64,000 nt of DNA, taken from contig CAYYPE010000001.1 in the NCBI GenBank assembly GCA_964473465.1, positions 372,001-436,000 of the forward strand. The letters are read 5' to 3'. A program made the position numbers and the translations under genes. The first letter of the stretch is position 1; each line of letters starts with the position of its first letter. Below are positions 54,685 through 63,600 of the stretch, piece by piece. This DNA is from CALHRB01 sp964473465. GTDB lineage: Bacteria > Bacteroidota > Ignavibacteria > Kapaibacteriales > UBA2268. Below the pieces are notes generated by a model. It worked only from the letters and a program-made list of their open reading frames with translations, was not told where the DNA came from and made no database searches.

Positions 54685-56799
54685 TTGGCTAATAATAATC
54701 AATTATATCTGTCTGGCGAAACAAGTAACAAGACAAATTTTCTATCAACTTTGTCTAAAAGTCCTGATGTTCTATTAGCGGGAGGTGTTCTATTAATTCT
54801 TACTTTACTTGTTCTGCCCTTACCACCATTTTTACTTGATTTATTAATTGCCGTTGACCTTGCCATATCTATTTTGATTATAGTTGTTGCTATTTATTTA
54901 CTCAGCCCACTGGAATTTTCATCTTTTCCAACAATATTGCTTATAGCAACACTTTACAGGTTAGGTCTGAATGTAGCCGCAACAAGATTGATACTTAGCG
55001 AAGGACATGCCGGGGATATAATCAACGCATTCGGTACTTTTGTGATAGGAGGTAATTATGTTGTAGGTATAATTATCTTCCTTATTTTACTTGTAATAAA
55101 TTTTATAGTAGTCATCAAAGGTTCAACCAGAATTGCTGAAGTGGCTGCAAGATTCACTCTGGATGCACTTCCCGGCAAGCAGATGAGCATAGATGCCGAT
55201 TTGAATGCAGGCTATATTGATGAGATGGAGGCAAGAAGGAGAAGGGAAATACTTTCGAAAGAGGCTGACTTCTATGGTGCTATGGATGGAGCCGCAAAGT
55301 TTATAAGAGGTGATGCAATTGCAGCTTTGATAATTACTGGTATAAATATAATCGGAGGCTTCATAATAGGCTTGACCCAGAGGGGGATGGATATAACTCA
55401 CGCTCTTTCGACTTATACAATATTAACAATAGGCGATGGATTGGTTTCACAGATACCATCACTTTTAATATCAGTTGCCGGGGGTTTGGTTGTAACCCGC
55501 TCATCTTCCTCAGAAAAACTTGACATAGAATTAGGTAAACAATTCGGAGCTAAACCAAGGGCTATATGGATATCTTCTGCTGCGATGCTATTGATGGGTT
55601 TCATCCCGGGGTTTCCAACAATTCCGTTCCTGATTTTATCCACAATAGTTGGGGGATTAGCTTATATCAGAACAAAAAGTATAAAGAAAGAAGAGCAGGA
55701 AAAACTGGTGAAAGAGATGACAGAAGCAGAGGTAGCTGTCAAACCTGAGGAGGCTCCGGTAGAGGACCTGCTCAAGGTTGATCCGGTGGAAATTGAACTC
55801 GGGTATAGCCTGATTGCCTTGGTTGACGAAACGCAGGGAGGAGATGTATTCAAAAGAATTGCTAACGTACGAAAGCAACTGGCAGTGGAGTTAGGAATTA
55901 TATTACCTCCGGTCAGGGTACGTGACAATCTCCAGCTCGAACCCGAGGAATATGTAATAAAAATCAGAGGTAATGAAATATCAAGAAATGTCTTGCATCC
56001 GAATATGCTTTTAGCAATGAATCCGGGAACAGCGGAAGGAGATATCCGAGGAATAAAAGTAACAGAACCTGTTTTTGGCTTACCAGCTACATGGATTTCG
56101 AATTCTGACAGAGAGAACGCCGAAATAATGGGCTTTACTGTTGTTGAAGCTGCTACTGTTTTGATAACTCATCTTACCGAGTTAATAAGAAGGAATGCAG
56201 ATAAATTATTAACCCGGCAGGACATAAAACATTTGATTGAAAATCTTAAGGCTGATTACCCGGCTTTAGTCGAGGAAATAAATCCTGACAGCCTACCAAT
56301 TTCAACAATTCAGAAAGTACTTCAGAATTTACTAAGAGAAGGAATACCAATAAGGGATCTGCCATTAATATTGGAAGCACTTCTTGAATATTATAAAGTT
56401 ACAAAGAATATTGATGTTCTGACAGAATTTGTAAGACACAATCTATCGGAAACAATAAAGAAACTATATCAGGACCAAAACGGAGTTATTCACGCAATAT
56501 CTTTAGACCCACAATTAGAACAAATAATGACAAATGCCCTCCAATCCGGGAGTCAAACTACATCAAGTCCAACACTTGGTCTCTCCCCCGAAATGATAAG
56601 ACAAATAAACCAAAGTCTATCAGAAGCAATAGATGAAATAACATTGACTGGATACCTGCCGATAGTAATATGTTCAGCCCAAATACGCCCCTATTTTTAT
56701 AAAATGATACATAATCAATATCCGATGGTAGGAGTCATCAGCTACACAGAAATACCAGCCGATACCGAGGTTGATATACAGAATGTAATAAGTGTTTAA
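54685..56799 (+). CDS. flhA: Flagellar export gate protein FlhA
   Basis: 704 residues, starting at TTG; no in-frame ATG lies close before the conserved region. Seven to eight membrane helices span about 30-325, with the FHIPEP-type loop ALPGKQMSIDADLNAGYID (about 165-185). The C-terminal cytoplasmic ring domain (about 365-700) includes PPVRVRDNLQLEPEEYVI and QNLLREGIPIRDL. It is the last export gene; the tRNA cluster begins 68 bases later. Chaperone, rod, hook and filament genes are not in the window. Confidence 0.97.
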   Translation: MANNNQLYLSGETSNKTNFLSTLSKSPDVLLAGGVLLILTLLVLPLPPFLLDLLIAVDLAISILIIVVAIYLLSPLEFSSFPTILLIATLYRLGLNVAATRLILSEGHAGDIINAFGTFVIGGNYVVGIIIFLILLVINFIVVIKGSTRIAEVAARFTLDALPGKQMSIDADLNAGYIDEMEARRRREILSKEADFYGAMDGAAKFIRGDAIAALIITGINIIGGFIIGLTQRGMDITHALSTYTILTIGDGLVSQIPSLLISVAGGLVVTRSSSSEKLDIELGKQFGAKPRAIWISSAAMLLMGFIPGFPTIPFLILSTIVGGLAYIRTKSIKKEEQEKLVKEMTEAEVAVKPEEAPVEDLLKVDPVEIELGYSLIALVDETQGGDVFKRIANVRKQLAVELGIILPPVRVRDNLQLEPEEYVIKIRGNEISRNVLHPNMLLAMNPGTAEGDIRGIKVTEPVFGLPATWISNSDRENAEIMGFTVVEAATVLITHLTELIRRNADKLLTRQDIKHLIENLKADYPALVEEINPDSLPISTIQKVLQNLLREGIPIRDLPLILEALLEYYKVTKNIDVLTEFVRHNLSETIKKLYQDQNGVIHAISLDPQLEQIMTNALQSGSQTTSSPTLGLSPEMIRQINQSLSEAIDEITLTGYLPIVICSAQIRPYFYKMIHNQYPMVGVISYTEIPADTEVDIQNVISV

Positions 56800-56821
56800 A
56801 TAAAAAAAATTTTAAATAAAT

Positions 56822-56853
56822 TTTGTATAAAATAAAAATATTTATTAATTTTG
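56822..56853 (+). promoter_or_regulatory. Bacteroidetes-type promoter for the tRNA-secE-nusG cluster
   Basis: TTTG at 56822-56825, 20 bases, then TAATTTTG at 56846-56853, matching TTTG / TAnnTTTG. A transcript start near 56860 would lie about 8 bases before tRNA-Tyr. Same boxes as the rplU promoter. Confidence 0.68.
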
Positions 56854-56867
56854 TAGGCTAAAACAAT

Positions 56868-56951
56868 GGGTAGGTACCGAAGCGGTTAAACGGGGCAGAC
56901 TGTAAATCTGCTGGGCTACGCCCTACGGAGGTTCGAATCCTTCCCTGCCCA
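56868..56951 (+). tRNA. tRNA-Tyr (GTA)
   Basis: 84 bases, class II with long variable arm. The acceptor GGGTAGG pairs with CCTGCCC (one G-T wobble) and the discriminator is A. Anticodon GTA lies in CTGTAAA. T loop GGTTCGAATCC. No encoded CCA. Confidence 0.96.
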
Positions 56952-56967
56952 CGGAATAAGAAAAAAT

Positions 56968-57040
56968 GCGGGAGTAGCTCAGTTGGTAGAGCATCAGCCT
57001 TCCAAGCTGAGGGTCGCGGGTTCGAGCCTCGTCTCCCGCT
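56968..57040 (+). tRNA. tRNA-Gly (TCC)
   Basis: 73 bases. The acceptor GCGGGAG pairs with CTCCCGC, discriminator T. Anticodon loop CTTCCAA gives TCC between TCAGC and GCTGA. D arm AGCTCAGTTGGTAGAGC. No encoded CCA. Confidence 0.96.
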
Positions 57041-57072
57041 CAACTTATTTAAAAAGAGAGTTATTTGTAATT

Positions 57073-57145
57073 GCGGGAGTAGCTCAGCTGGTAGAGCATC
57101 AGCTTCCCAAGCTGAGGGTCGCGGGTTCGAACCCCGTTTCCCGCT
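57073..57145 (+). tRNA. tRNA-Gly (CCC)
   Basis: 73 bases. Nearly identical to the tRNA-Gly before it, but the anticodon loop TTCCCAA gives CCC. Acceptor GCGGGAG/TTCCCGC with one G-T pair. The two look like a tandem duplication with anticodon change. Confidence 0.95.
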
Positions 57146-57152
57146 CTGCGGT

Positions 57153-57225
<73 letters not shown>

Positions 57226-57233
57226 CGGAAATT

Positions 57234-57306
57234 ACGGGTGTAGCTCAATTGGCAGAGCGGCGGTCTCCAAAACCGTAGGCTGAGGGTTCAAGTCCTTCCA
57301 CCCGTG
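57234..57306 (+). tRNA. tRNA-Trp (CCA)
   Basis: 73 bases. Acceptor ACGGGTG/CACCCGT, discriminator G. Anticodon loop CTCCAAA gives CCA. Lies eight bases after tRNA-Thr, where many bacteria have tuf between them, and 23 bases before secE. Confidence 0.95.
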
Positions 57307-57329
57307 CTAATATTGTTTAGGATTGTTTT

Positions 57330-57512
57330 ATGATAGAAAAAATAAAAAACTTTTTCAGCGATGTTGCAAAAGAAATGAAAAAAGTTTCTTGGCCCACTAA
57401 GGAACAGCTTAGGGAATCATCCATTGTTGTTGTGGTTGCAACTCTTATATTCACTATTTTCACTTATCTGATTGATTGGCTGGTTACTCAGGCTATCGGG
57501 TTCATTTTTTAA
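57330..57512 (+). CDS. secE: Preprotein translocase subunit SecE
   Basis: 60 residues, a minimal SecE with one membrane helix (about 35-58). The cytoplasmic motif EMKKVSWPTKEQLRESS is the family signature. It stabilises SecY in the inner-membrane translocon. Followed after 23 bases by nusG. Confidence 0.96.
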   Translation: MIEKIKNFFSDVAKEMKKVSWPTKEQLRESSIVVVVATLIFTIFTYLIDWLVTQAIGFIF

Positions 57513-57535
57513 TTATTCATCACTTTTTTCCTGCT

Positions 57536-58162
57536 ATGAACGAAGAACAAAATATCGAGTCTAATTTAATTGAAGATAATCCAGAACTCAATTCAAATTC
57601 CAGTGATGAACCAACCGAAGAAAAACCCGGTTTCAAATGGTACGCTCTTAGAACTTACACTGGTCATGAGCAGAAAGTGAAGCTTTCTATTGAGGCTGAA
57701 GTAAAAAGGCTAAAGTTACAGGATAAGATTGGCGAAATTATTATACCTCAGGAAACAGTCTTCGAAGTTCGTGGTGGTAAACGAAGAACAAAGGTAAAGA
57801 ACTTTTTGCCCGGTTATATTGTGATCAATATGATTATGGATAAGAAAAATCATGAGATAATCAGCAATATTCCTTCAGTTGTTAGTTTTGTGGGAACCAA
57901 AAAAGAGCCAACACCTTTACAAAAGCACGAAGTTGATAGAATTATAGGCAGAGTTGAAGAAAGAAAGAGTATCGAAACTATTGAAACAGCTTTCCAAATT
58001 GGCGACCCTGTCAAAGTTATTGATGGTCCGTTCAACACGTTCAACGGTACAATCAAAGAAGTTAACTATGAAAAACAAAAAGTGAAAGTTGAAGTTGGAA
58101 TTTTGGGGCGAAAAACTCCTGTTGAATTAGATTTTAGACAAATTGAATTAGAAAATCATTAA
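57536..58162 (+). CDS. nusG: Transcription elongation/antitermination factor NusG
   Basis: 208 residues from the ATG at 57536; a longer frame overlapping secE (57476) is rejected because it adds residues unlike NusG. An acidic N-terminal extension of about 35 residues precedes the NGN domain, with WYALRTYTGHEQKVKLSIE and PGYIVINMIMD. The KOW motif is at about 155-190 (DPVKVIDGPFNTFNGTIKEV). Binds RNA polymerase and S10. Confidence 0.97.
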   Translation: MNEEQNIESNLIEDNPELNSNSSDEPTEEKPGFKWYALRTYTGHEQKVKLSIEAEVKRLKLQDKIGEIIIPQETVFEVRGGKRRTKVKNFLPGYIVINMIMDKKNHEIISNIPSVVSFVGTKKEPTPLQKHEVDRIIGRVEERKSIETIETAFQIGDPVKVIDGPFNTFNGTIKEVNYEKQKVKVEVGILGRKTPVELDFRQIELENH

Positions 58163-58228
58163 TTAAATAAAATAAAAAAATAACTAAACTGTCAAAGAAT
58201 TTTCAAGTTTTTAAAAAAGAGAAAAACA

Positions 58229-58654
58229 ATGGCAAAAAAAGTAATGGGATCGTTTAAGCTGCAGTTAAATGCAGGGGAAGCTACAATGGCACCGCCCGTA
58301 GGACCTGCCTTTGGACAACGAGGCTTGAACGGTATGGAATTTGTAAAACAATTTAATGCAAGAACTGCAAAACAAAAAGGAACAATACTCCCAGCAGTTA
58401 TAACTTTTTATTCAGATAAATCCTTTACATTTGTAGTAAAATCTCCACCAGCAGCAGTATTGTTGGCTCAAGCAGCTGGACTGAAGAAAGGCTCTGCCGA
58501 ACCAAATAAAAATAAAGTTGGCAAAATCACCAGATCTCAGGCAGAGGAAATCGCAAAAATCAAAATGGAAGACTTGAACTGCGACACAGTAGATAGCGCA
58601 GTGAGTATGATTAAAGGTTCTGCCAGAAGTATGGGCATTGTTGTTGAAGGTTAA
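58229..58654 (+). CDS. rplK: 50S ribosomal protein L11
   Basis: 141 residues. Family features: FKLQLNAGEATMAPPVGPAF, GLNGMEFVKQFNART and the C-terminal RNA-binding domain with SAEPNKNKVGKITRSQ. Note GEATMAPP where many proteins have GKANPAPP. Forms the GTPase-associated centre. Confidence 0.97.
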   Translation: MAKKVMGSFKLQLNAGEATMAPPVGPAFGQRGLNGMEFVKQFNARTAKQKGTILPAVITFYSDKSFTFVVKSPPAAVLLAQAAGLKKGSAEPNKNKVGKITRSQAEEIAKIKMEDLNCDTVDSAVSMIKGSARSMGIVVEG

Positions 58655-58681
58655 TCTTTAATTTAATCGAAAGAAACTAAT

Positions 58682-59383
58682 ATGAAAAAGCATGGTAAAA
58701 GATATAATGCATTAGTAAAAACGATAAACCAGCAAGAAGTTTATCCAGCTCAGGAAGCCGTAGAAATTATCAAAAAGACTGCCAATGCAAAATTCGATGA
58801 GTCTTTTGAGATCGCAATGAACTTAGGAGTTGATCCTCGAAAAGCAGATCAATTGGTCAGAGGAACTGTTTCATTGCCTCACGGAACCGGTAAGCAGGTT
58901 AAGGTTTTGGTTTTAGCCAAACCTCCGAAAGATCAGGAAGCTCTTGATGCTGGTGCTGAGTATGCTGGACTTGATGAATATGTTGAAAAAATAAAAGGTG
59001 GCTGGACAGAGGTTGACGTTATTATTGCAACCCCAGATGTGATGGGCGAGGTTGGTAAATTAGGAAGAATACTTGGTCCCCGAGGTTTAATGCCAAATCC
59101 GAAAAGTGGAACCGTAACGTTCGATATTGCTCAGGCTGTTCGGGACGTCAAAGCTGGTAAAATTGAATACAGAGTTGATAAAACAGGTAATATACATGCT
59201 GCAGTTGGTAAATGCTCCTTCACTACCGAACAACTAACAGAAAATGTAAATGTTTTTGTTAATAGTGTTCTAAGAGCCAAACCCACAACAGCAAAAGGAA
59301 AATATATAAAGAGTGTATTCTTCAGCTCAACAATGGGACCGAGCGTTAGAGTAAATGAATTATCTTTCCAGCAAAAAGACTAA
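58682..59383 (+). CDS. rplA: 50S ribosomal protein L1
   Basis: 233 residues. Signature GRILGPRGLMPNPKSGTV, preceded by PHGTGKQVKVLVLAK. Twenty-seven bases after rplK. L1 binds its own messenger in many bacteria, but no clear copy of its rRNA site was identified before rplK here. Confidence 0.97.
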   Translation: MKKHGKRYNALVKTINQQEVYPAQEAVEIIKKTANAKFDESFEIAMNLGVDPRKADQLVRGTVSLPHGTGKQVKVLVLAKPPKDQEALDAGAEYAGLDEYVEKIKGGWTEVDVIIATPDVMGEVGKLGRILGPRGLMPNPKSGTVTFDIAQAVRDVKAGKIEYRVDKTGNIHAAVGKCSFTTEQLTENVNVFVNSVLRAKPTTAKGKYIKSVFFSSTMGPSVRVNELSFQQKD

Positions 59384-59411
59384 ATTAAAAATGAATATTA
59401 CGTACTCTTTT

Positions 59412-59453
59412 AACGGCAAACGCTTCTCAGATCCGTATGGATTTGTTGCCGTT
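59412..59453 (+). ncRNA. Ribosomal L10 leader-like hairpin
   Basis: AACGGCAA (59412-59419) pairs perfectly with TTGCCGTT (59446-59453). An inner stem AGATCC/GGATTT (59429-59434 with 59439-59444, one G-T) closes a GTAT loop. It lies in the 101-base gap before rplJ, the place where L10/L12 autoregulation acts in many bacteria. Confidence 0.65.
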
Positions 59454-59484
59454 CTAATGGTAATTATAAATAAATAAGGTATGT

Positions 59485-60009
59485 ATGGTTACTCTGGAGA
59501 AAAAAAGACAAATAGTTGCAGAACTGACAGAAAAGTTCCAAAAGGCTAATGGTTTCTATTTCGTTGATTTCATGGGAATGAGCGTAGAATCAGCTGTGAT
59601 TTTTCGTAGAGACCTCAAACGGTCAAGTATGGAACTTAAGGTAGCTAAAAACACTTTAATTCAAAGAGCATTATCTGAGGTTGGTTCTTTCAAAATTCCT
59701 GAAGAGAAATTTAAAGGTGCCACTGGTGTTATATTCGGTTACGATGACCCGGTTGCCCCTGCAAAAATTATCAAGGAACAATTTGAGAAGAATAATATTC
59801 CGTCTCTGAAAGCCGCAATAATTGAAGGAGTTTACTACGACGGTTCACAGCTTAAACAATTAGCATCTCTTCCAACCAAACCGCAACTAATCGCAGGAAT
59901 ACTGGGTTCGCTTAATTCACCAGTTTCCGGTATTGTCGGCACTATAAACGCTGTCATGAGAGATGTTGCATATTTGATTGACGAAGTGGCAAAGAAAAAG
60001 GCATCTTAA
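59485..60009 (+). CDS. rplJ: 50S ribosomal protein L10
   Basis: 174 residues. N-terminal rRNA-binding domain with ANGFYFVDFMGMSVES and LKVAKNTLIQRAL; C-terminal helix for L7/L12 dimers with the ...GTINAVMRDVAYLIDEVA segment. An ATG four bases upstream is out of frame. Stalk base protein, next to rplL. Confidence 0.97.
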   Translation: MVTLEKKRQIVAELTEKFQKANGFYFVDFMGMSVESAVIFRRDLKRSSMELKVAKNTLIQRALSEVGSFKIPEEKFKGATGVIFGYDDPVAPAKIIKEQFEKNNIPSLKAAIIEGVYYDGSQLKQLASLPTKPQLIAGILGSLNSPVSGIVGTINAVMRDVAYLIDEVAKKKAS

Positions 60010-60047
60010 AAAATATTTTACTGAATGAAATTAGGGAGATAAATTGT

Positions 60048-60431
60048 ATGACACCAATAGTTGAAGAATTATTAGAAAAAATTTCCAACTTGACTCTGAT
60101 TGAGGCAGCAGAATTGAAAACTGCCCTCGAAGAAAAATTTGGAGTTACAGCCGCTGCACCAGTGATGATGGCTGGTGGTCCTGCCCCAGCAGCAGCAGAA
60201 GCTGCAGCTGTCGAGGAAAAAACCGAATTCGACGTTGAATTAACAGATATGGGAGCCCAAAAATTAAATGTTATCAAGGTTATCCGTGAACTTACCGGCT
60301 TGGGCTTGAAAGAAGCCAAAGACCTTGTTGAAGGTGCACCTAAGATGGTGAAGGAAGCTGTCGGCAAAGAAGAAGCAGAAGATATTAAGAAAAAACTCGA
60401 AGCTGCAGGAGCAAAAGTTACATTAAAATAA
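60048..60431 (+). CDS. rplL: 50S ribosomal protein L7/L12
   Basis: 127 residues. N-terminal dimerisation helices (EELLEKISNLTLIEAAEL), an Ala-rich hinge (about 45-60) and the globular C-terminal domain with KLNVIKVIRELTGLGLKEAK. AGGGAG lies 10 bases before the ATG. Stalk protein contacting translation factors. Confidence 0.98.
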   Translation: MTPIVEELLEKISNLTLIEAAELKTALEEKFGVTAAAPVMMAGGPAPAAAEAAAVEEKTEFDVELTDMGAQKLNVIKVIRELTGLGLKEAKDLVEGAPKMVKEAVGKEEAEDIKKKLEAAGAKVTLK

Positions 60432-60467
60432 TATAATCTTGGAAATATCATTAATATAATTCAAATC

Positions 60468-60505
60468 TTGAAGGAGTCCTCAAGGGATTCCTTCAATTCA
60501 TTTTT
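60468..60505 (+). terminator. Attenuator-like hairpin after rplL
   Basis: TTGAAGGAGTCC (60468-60479) pairs with 60485-60496 with one G-T wobble around the loop TCAAG. It is followed within four bases by five T residues. Such a partial terminator commonly tunes the ribosomal protein to RNA polymerase ratio. Confidence 0.7.
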
Positions 60506-60587
60506 AATTTAATTAAAAATAAGTATTAAACATAAAAATTAAAAAAGTTTAAGCTTGATTATCAAAATAATAACTTAATCAAATAAT

Positions 60588-60634
60588 TTTCTGTTTTTCT
60601 GATAGATTCAGAATTAAACAGAAAGTTTTTTTTT
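60588..60634 (+). terminator. Second attenuator-like hairpin directly before rpoB
   Basis: TTTCTGTTT (60588-60596) pairs with 60616-60624. The stem continues as TTCTGA (60597-60602) with TCAGAA (60608-60613) after a two-base bulge, about 15 pairs in all. A nine-T run follows (60626-60634). It ends 32 bases before the rpoB GTG. Confidence 0.72.
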
Positions 60635-60666
60635 CGATGACTAATTCTACATCGGAGGTAAATAAA

Positions 60667-63600
60667 GTGGAAACAAATAAACTCACCACCAAAAACTCTC
60701 AACAAAGCAAAACAAATAATTTTATAAGATTAAGGGAAAGAGTTCATTTTGGAGCAATAAAGGAATATCATAAGTATCCTGACTTACTTAATATTCAACT
60801 GAAAGCTTATGAAGACTTTCTTCAGGAGGAAGTGCCACCGGATAAACGTGAAAACAAAGGCTTACAACAAGCTTTTATGAATAATTTTCCGATAGAAGAT
60901 GCTTCATCTATCTATCAGCTGGAATTTGTTGAATACAGCGTGGAAAGGTCAAAATACACCGAAGATGAATGCCGGGAAAGAGAATTAACCTATTCAAAAC
61001 CGTTAAAAGCCAAACTAAGGCTTTCAAGCAAGGCTGAAAAGGATACTGAAGATTATTTTGACACAATTGAAACTGAGGTTTATCTTGGGAACATTCCTGC
61101 GATGACACCTCGAGGAACATTTATTATCAACGGTGCAGAAAGAGTCATCGTTACTCAGTTGCATCGTTCACCGGGTGTTTTCTTTGATGATGCACTCCAT
61201 CCAAATGGCACAAGAATTTATACTGCAAGAATTATTCCTTTCAGAGGCTCATGGGTCGAGTTCATAACTGATATACATGATGTTTTATTTGCCTATATTG
61301 ACCGAAAAAAGAAATTTCCGGTCACAACTTTACTTAGAGCTTTAGGTTATTCCTCCGATGAAGAAGTATTGAACTTATTTGAATTATCACAAGAAATTCA
61401 GCCCGAAGAGGTTAATACAAATCTTTTGGGCAGAAGAATTGCTTCTGATGTTATTGATATGTCAACCGGTGAGATTATTGCAACCCGTGACACAATTATT
61501 ACTCAGGAATTGCTGGAAAGGATGCTGAAAGCTGAATTGCTTCCACTAAGAATATTTAACTATTCAGATCCTAATGATGAACCAATCATAGCAAAAACCT
61601 TATCGAAAGATACTGCAAAGACACGTGAAGACGCTTTAGAAGCGATTTACAGACAATTGCGTTCCAGTGAACCACCAGACATTGAAACAGCCGAGGCATT
61701 ACTGAAAAAATTATTCTTTGACCCCAAACGATATGACCTTGGAATTGTTGGTAGGTTCAGAATAAATCAAAAACTTAAACTTGATATAGATTATGAAACA
61801 ACCACACTAACCAAAGAAGACATTGTTGCAATTATTAAACACCTAATTCATCTTCATGATACCAAGCAAACAGGAGATGACATTGATCACCTTGGAAATA
61901 GAAGAGTTAGGACTGTCGGGGAGCAACTAACATCACAATTTAATGTAGGACTTGCAAGAATGGCAAGAACAATAAAAGAAAGGCTCAGTATCCATGATGC
62001 AGAGAATTTGACACCTAATGATTTGGTTAATGCAAGAACAATAACATCGGTAATAAATCAATTTTTTGGTACAAATCAGCTATCACAGTTTATGGACCAG
62101 ACAAATCCATTGGCAGAACTGACTCATAAAAGAAGAACATCAGCACTTGGACCCGGAGGTTTGACAAGAGAAAGAGCAGGATTTGAGGTCCGTGACGTTC
62201 ACTATACTCACTATGGCAGATTATGTCCGATTGAAACCCCTGAAGGTCCGAATATTGGTCTGATTTCATCACTTGCAATTCATGCCAGAATAAATCATTT
62301 GGGATTTATTGAAACTCCTTACAGAAAAGTTGAAAATGGATATGTAACAGACAAAATCGAATATCTCACAGCTGAGAAAGAAGACGGATTGATAATAGCT
62401 CCTGCAAGCACATTGGTTGATAAAAACGGAAAAATAGTTGAGGAAAGAGTAAAAGCAAGACAATCAGGTGATTTCGTAATGGTTGACCCTGAAGCAGTTG
62501 AATATATTGATGTTTCAACCGACCAAATAACAAGTGCAGCTTCATCATTGATACCTTTTCTTGAACACGATGATGCTAACAGGGCTTTGATGGGTTCGAA
62601 CATGCAACGTCAAGCTGTTCCGCTTCTCAGACCAAGTGCCCCAATTGTTGGAACTGGAATGGAAGCTAAAGTAGCATACGATTCGAGAACATTGCTTTTA
62701 GCAGAAGGTGACGGAGTTGTTGAATATGTAAGTGCCGATAAAATTATTGTGAACTATGATGACAACAGGACAGAAGAAGAAAAATTAACTACATTCTATA
62801 CCAAGCGTAGAGTTGTTTATCCGATTGTAAAATTCTTCAGGACAAATCAAGATACATGCATTAATCAAAAGCCAATAGTTAAAGCAGGGGAAAGAGTAGT
62901 TAAAGGACAACCTTTAGCTGATGGAGCATCTACAAGCAAAGGAGAGTTGGCTTTGGGACAGAACGTTTTAGTTGCTTTTATGCCTTGGCGGGGTTATAAT
63001 TTTGAGGATGCTATCATAGTCTCTCAAAAATTAGTTGCAGAGGATATATTTACATCAGTTCATATTGAAGAATTTACGCTTCAGGTGAGAGATACAAAAC
63101 GTGGTGAGGAAGAATTTACAAGAGAAATTCCAAATGTTAGCGAAGAAGCAACAAAAGATCTGGATGAAAATGGAATAATCAGAACAGGGGCGAAAGTTAC
63201 CGAAGGAGATATACTTATTGGAAAAATTACTCCAAAAGGCGAGACTGATCCCACTCCGGAGGAAAAACTTCTGAGAGCTATTTTCGGCGATAAAGCTGGT
63301 GATGTTAAAGATGTATCATTAAGAGCTACTCCCGGATTAAAAGGAGTTGTTATCAATACAAAGCTTTTCACTCGTAGATTACTATCAACCGAAAAAGATA
63401 GTAAAACTGAAGAGAAAAAGAGGCAGGAACAGTTAGCCAAGAAAGAAAAAGATTTGCTTAGATCGCTCGATGATGCCTGTATTGAAAAACTGTCTGAGCT
63501 CTTAAACGGACAAAAAACATTAGGATTAAAACTAAATAATGGTCAATCAGTTTTCAGAAGTGGCTCAACCATTAAGAAAGCAGAGGTTTTGGCTAAATAC

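Noticed and set aside
51680..56799. FliP/Q/R-FlhB/A considered as an injectisome (SctR/S/T/U/V)
   Set aside because: The signal peptide on FliP, the long FlhB and FlhA and the gene order fit flagellar export. No secretin, needle or effector genes are nearby.
56858..57043. 61-residue open frame on the minus strand beginning MSGRRGSNPRPSAWKA
   Set aside because: It lies across tRNA-Tyr and tRNA-Gly in antisense. Peptides of the RGSNPRPSAW type are a well-known false prediction over tRNA genes.
57476..57535. Upstream start for nusG overlapping secE
   Set aside because: The added residues are the secE 3' end read in another frame and do not resemble NusG.
59481..59484. ATG four bases before rplJ as the L10 start
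   Set aside because: It is out of frame and runs into a stop after 22 codons.
59954..60451. 165-residue antisense frame across rplL
   Set aside because: It is the complement of the Ala/Glu-rich L7/L12 gene and has no independent support.
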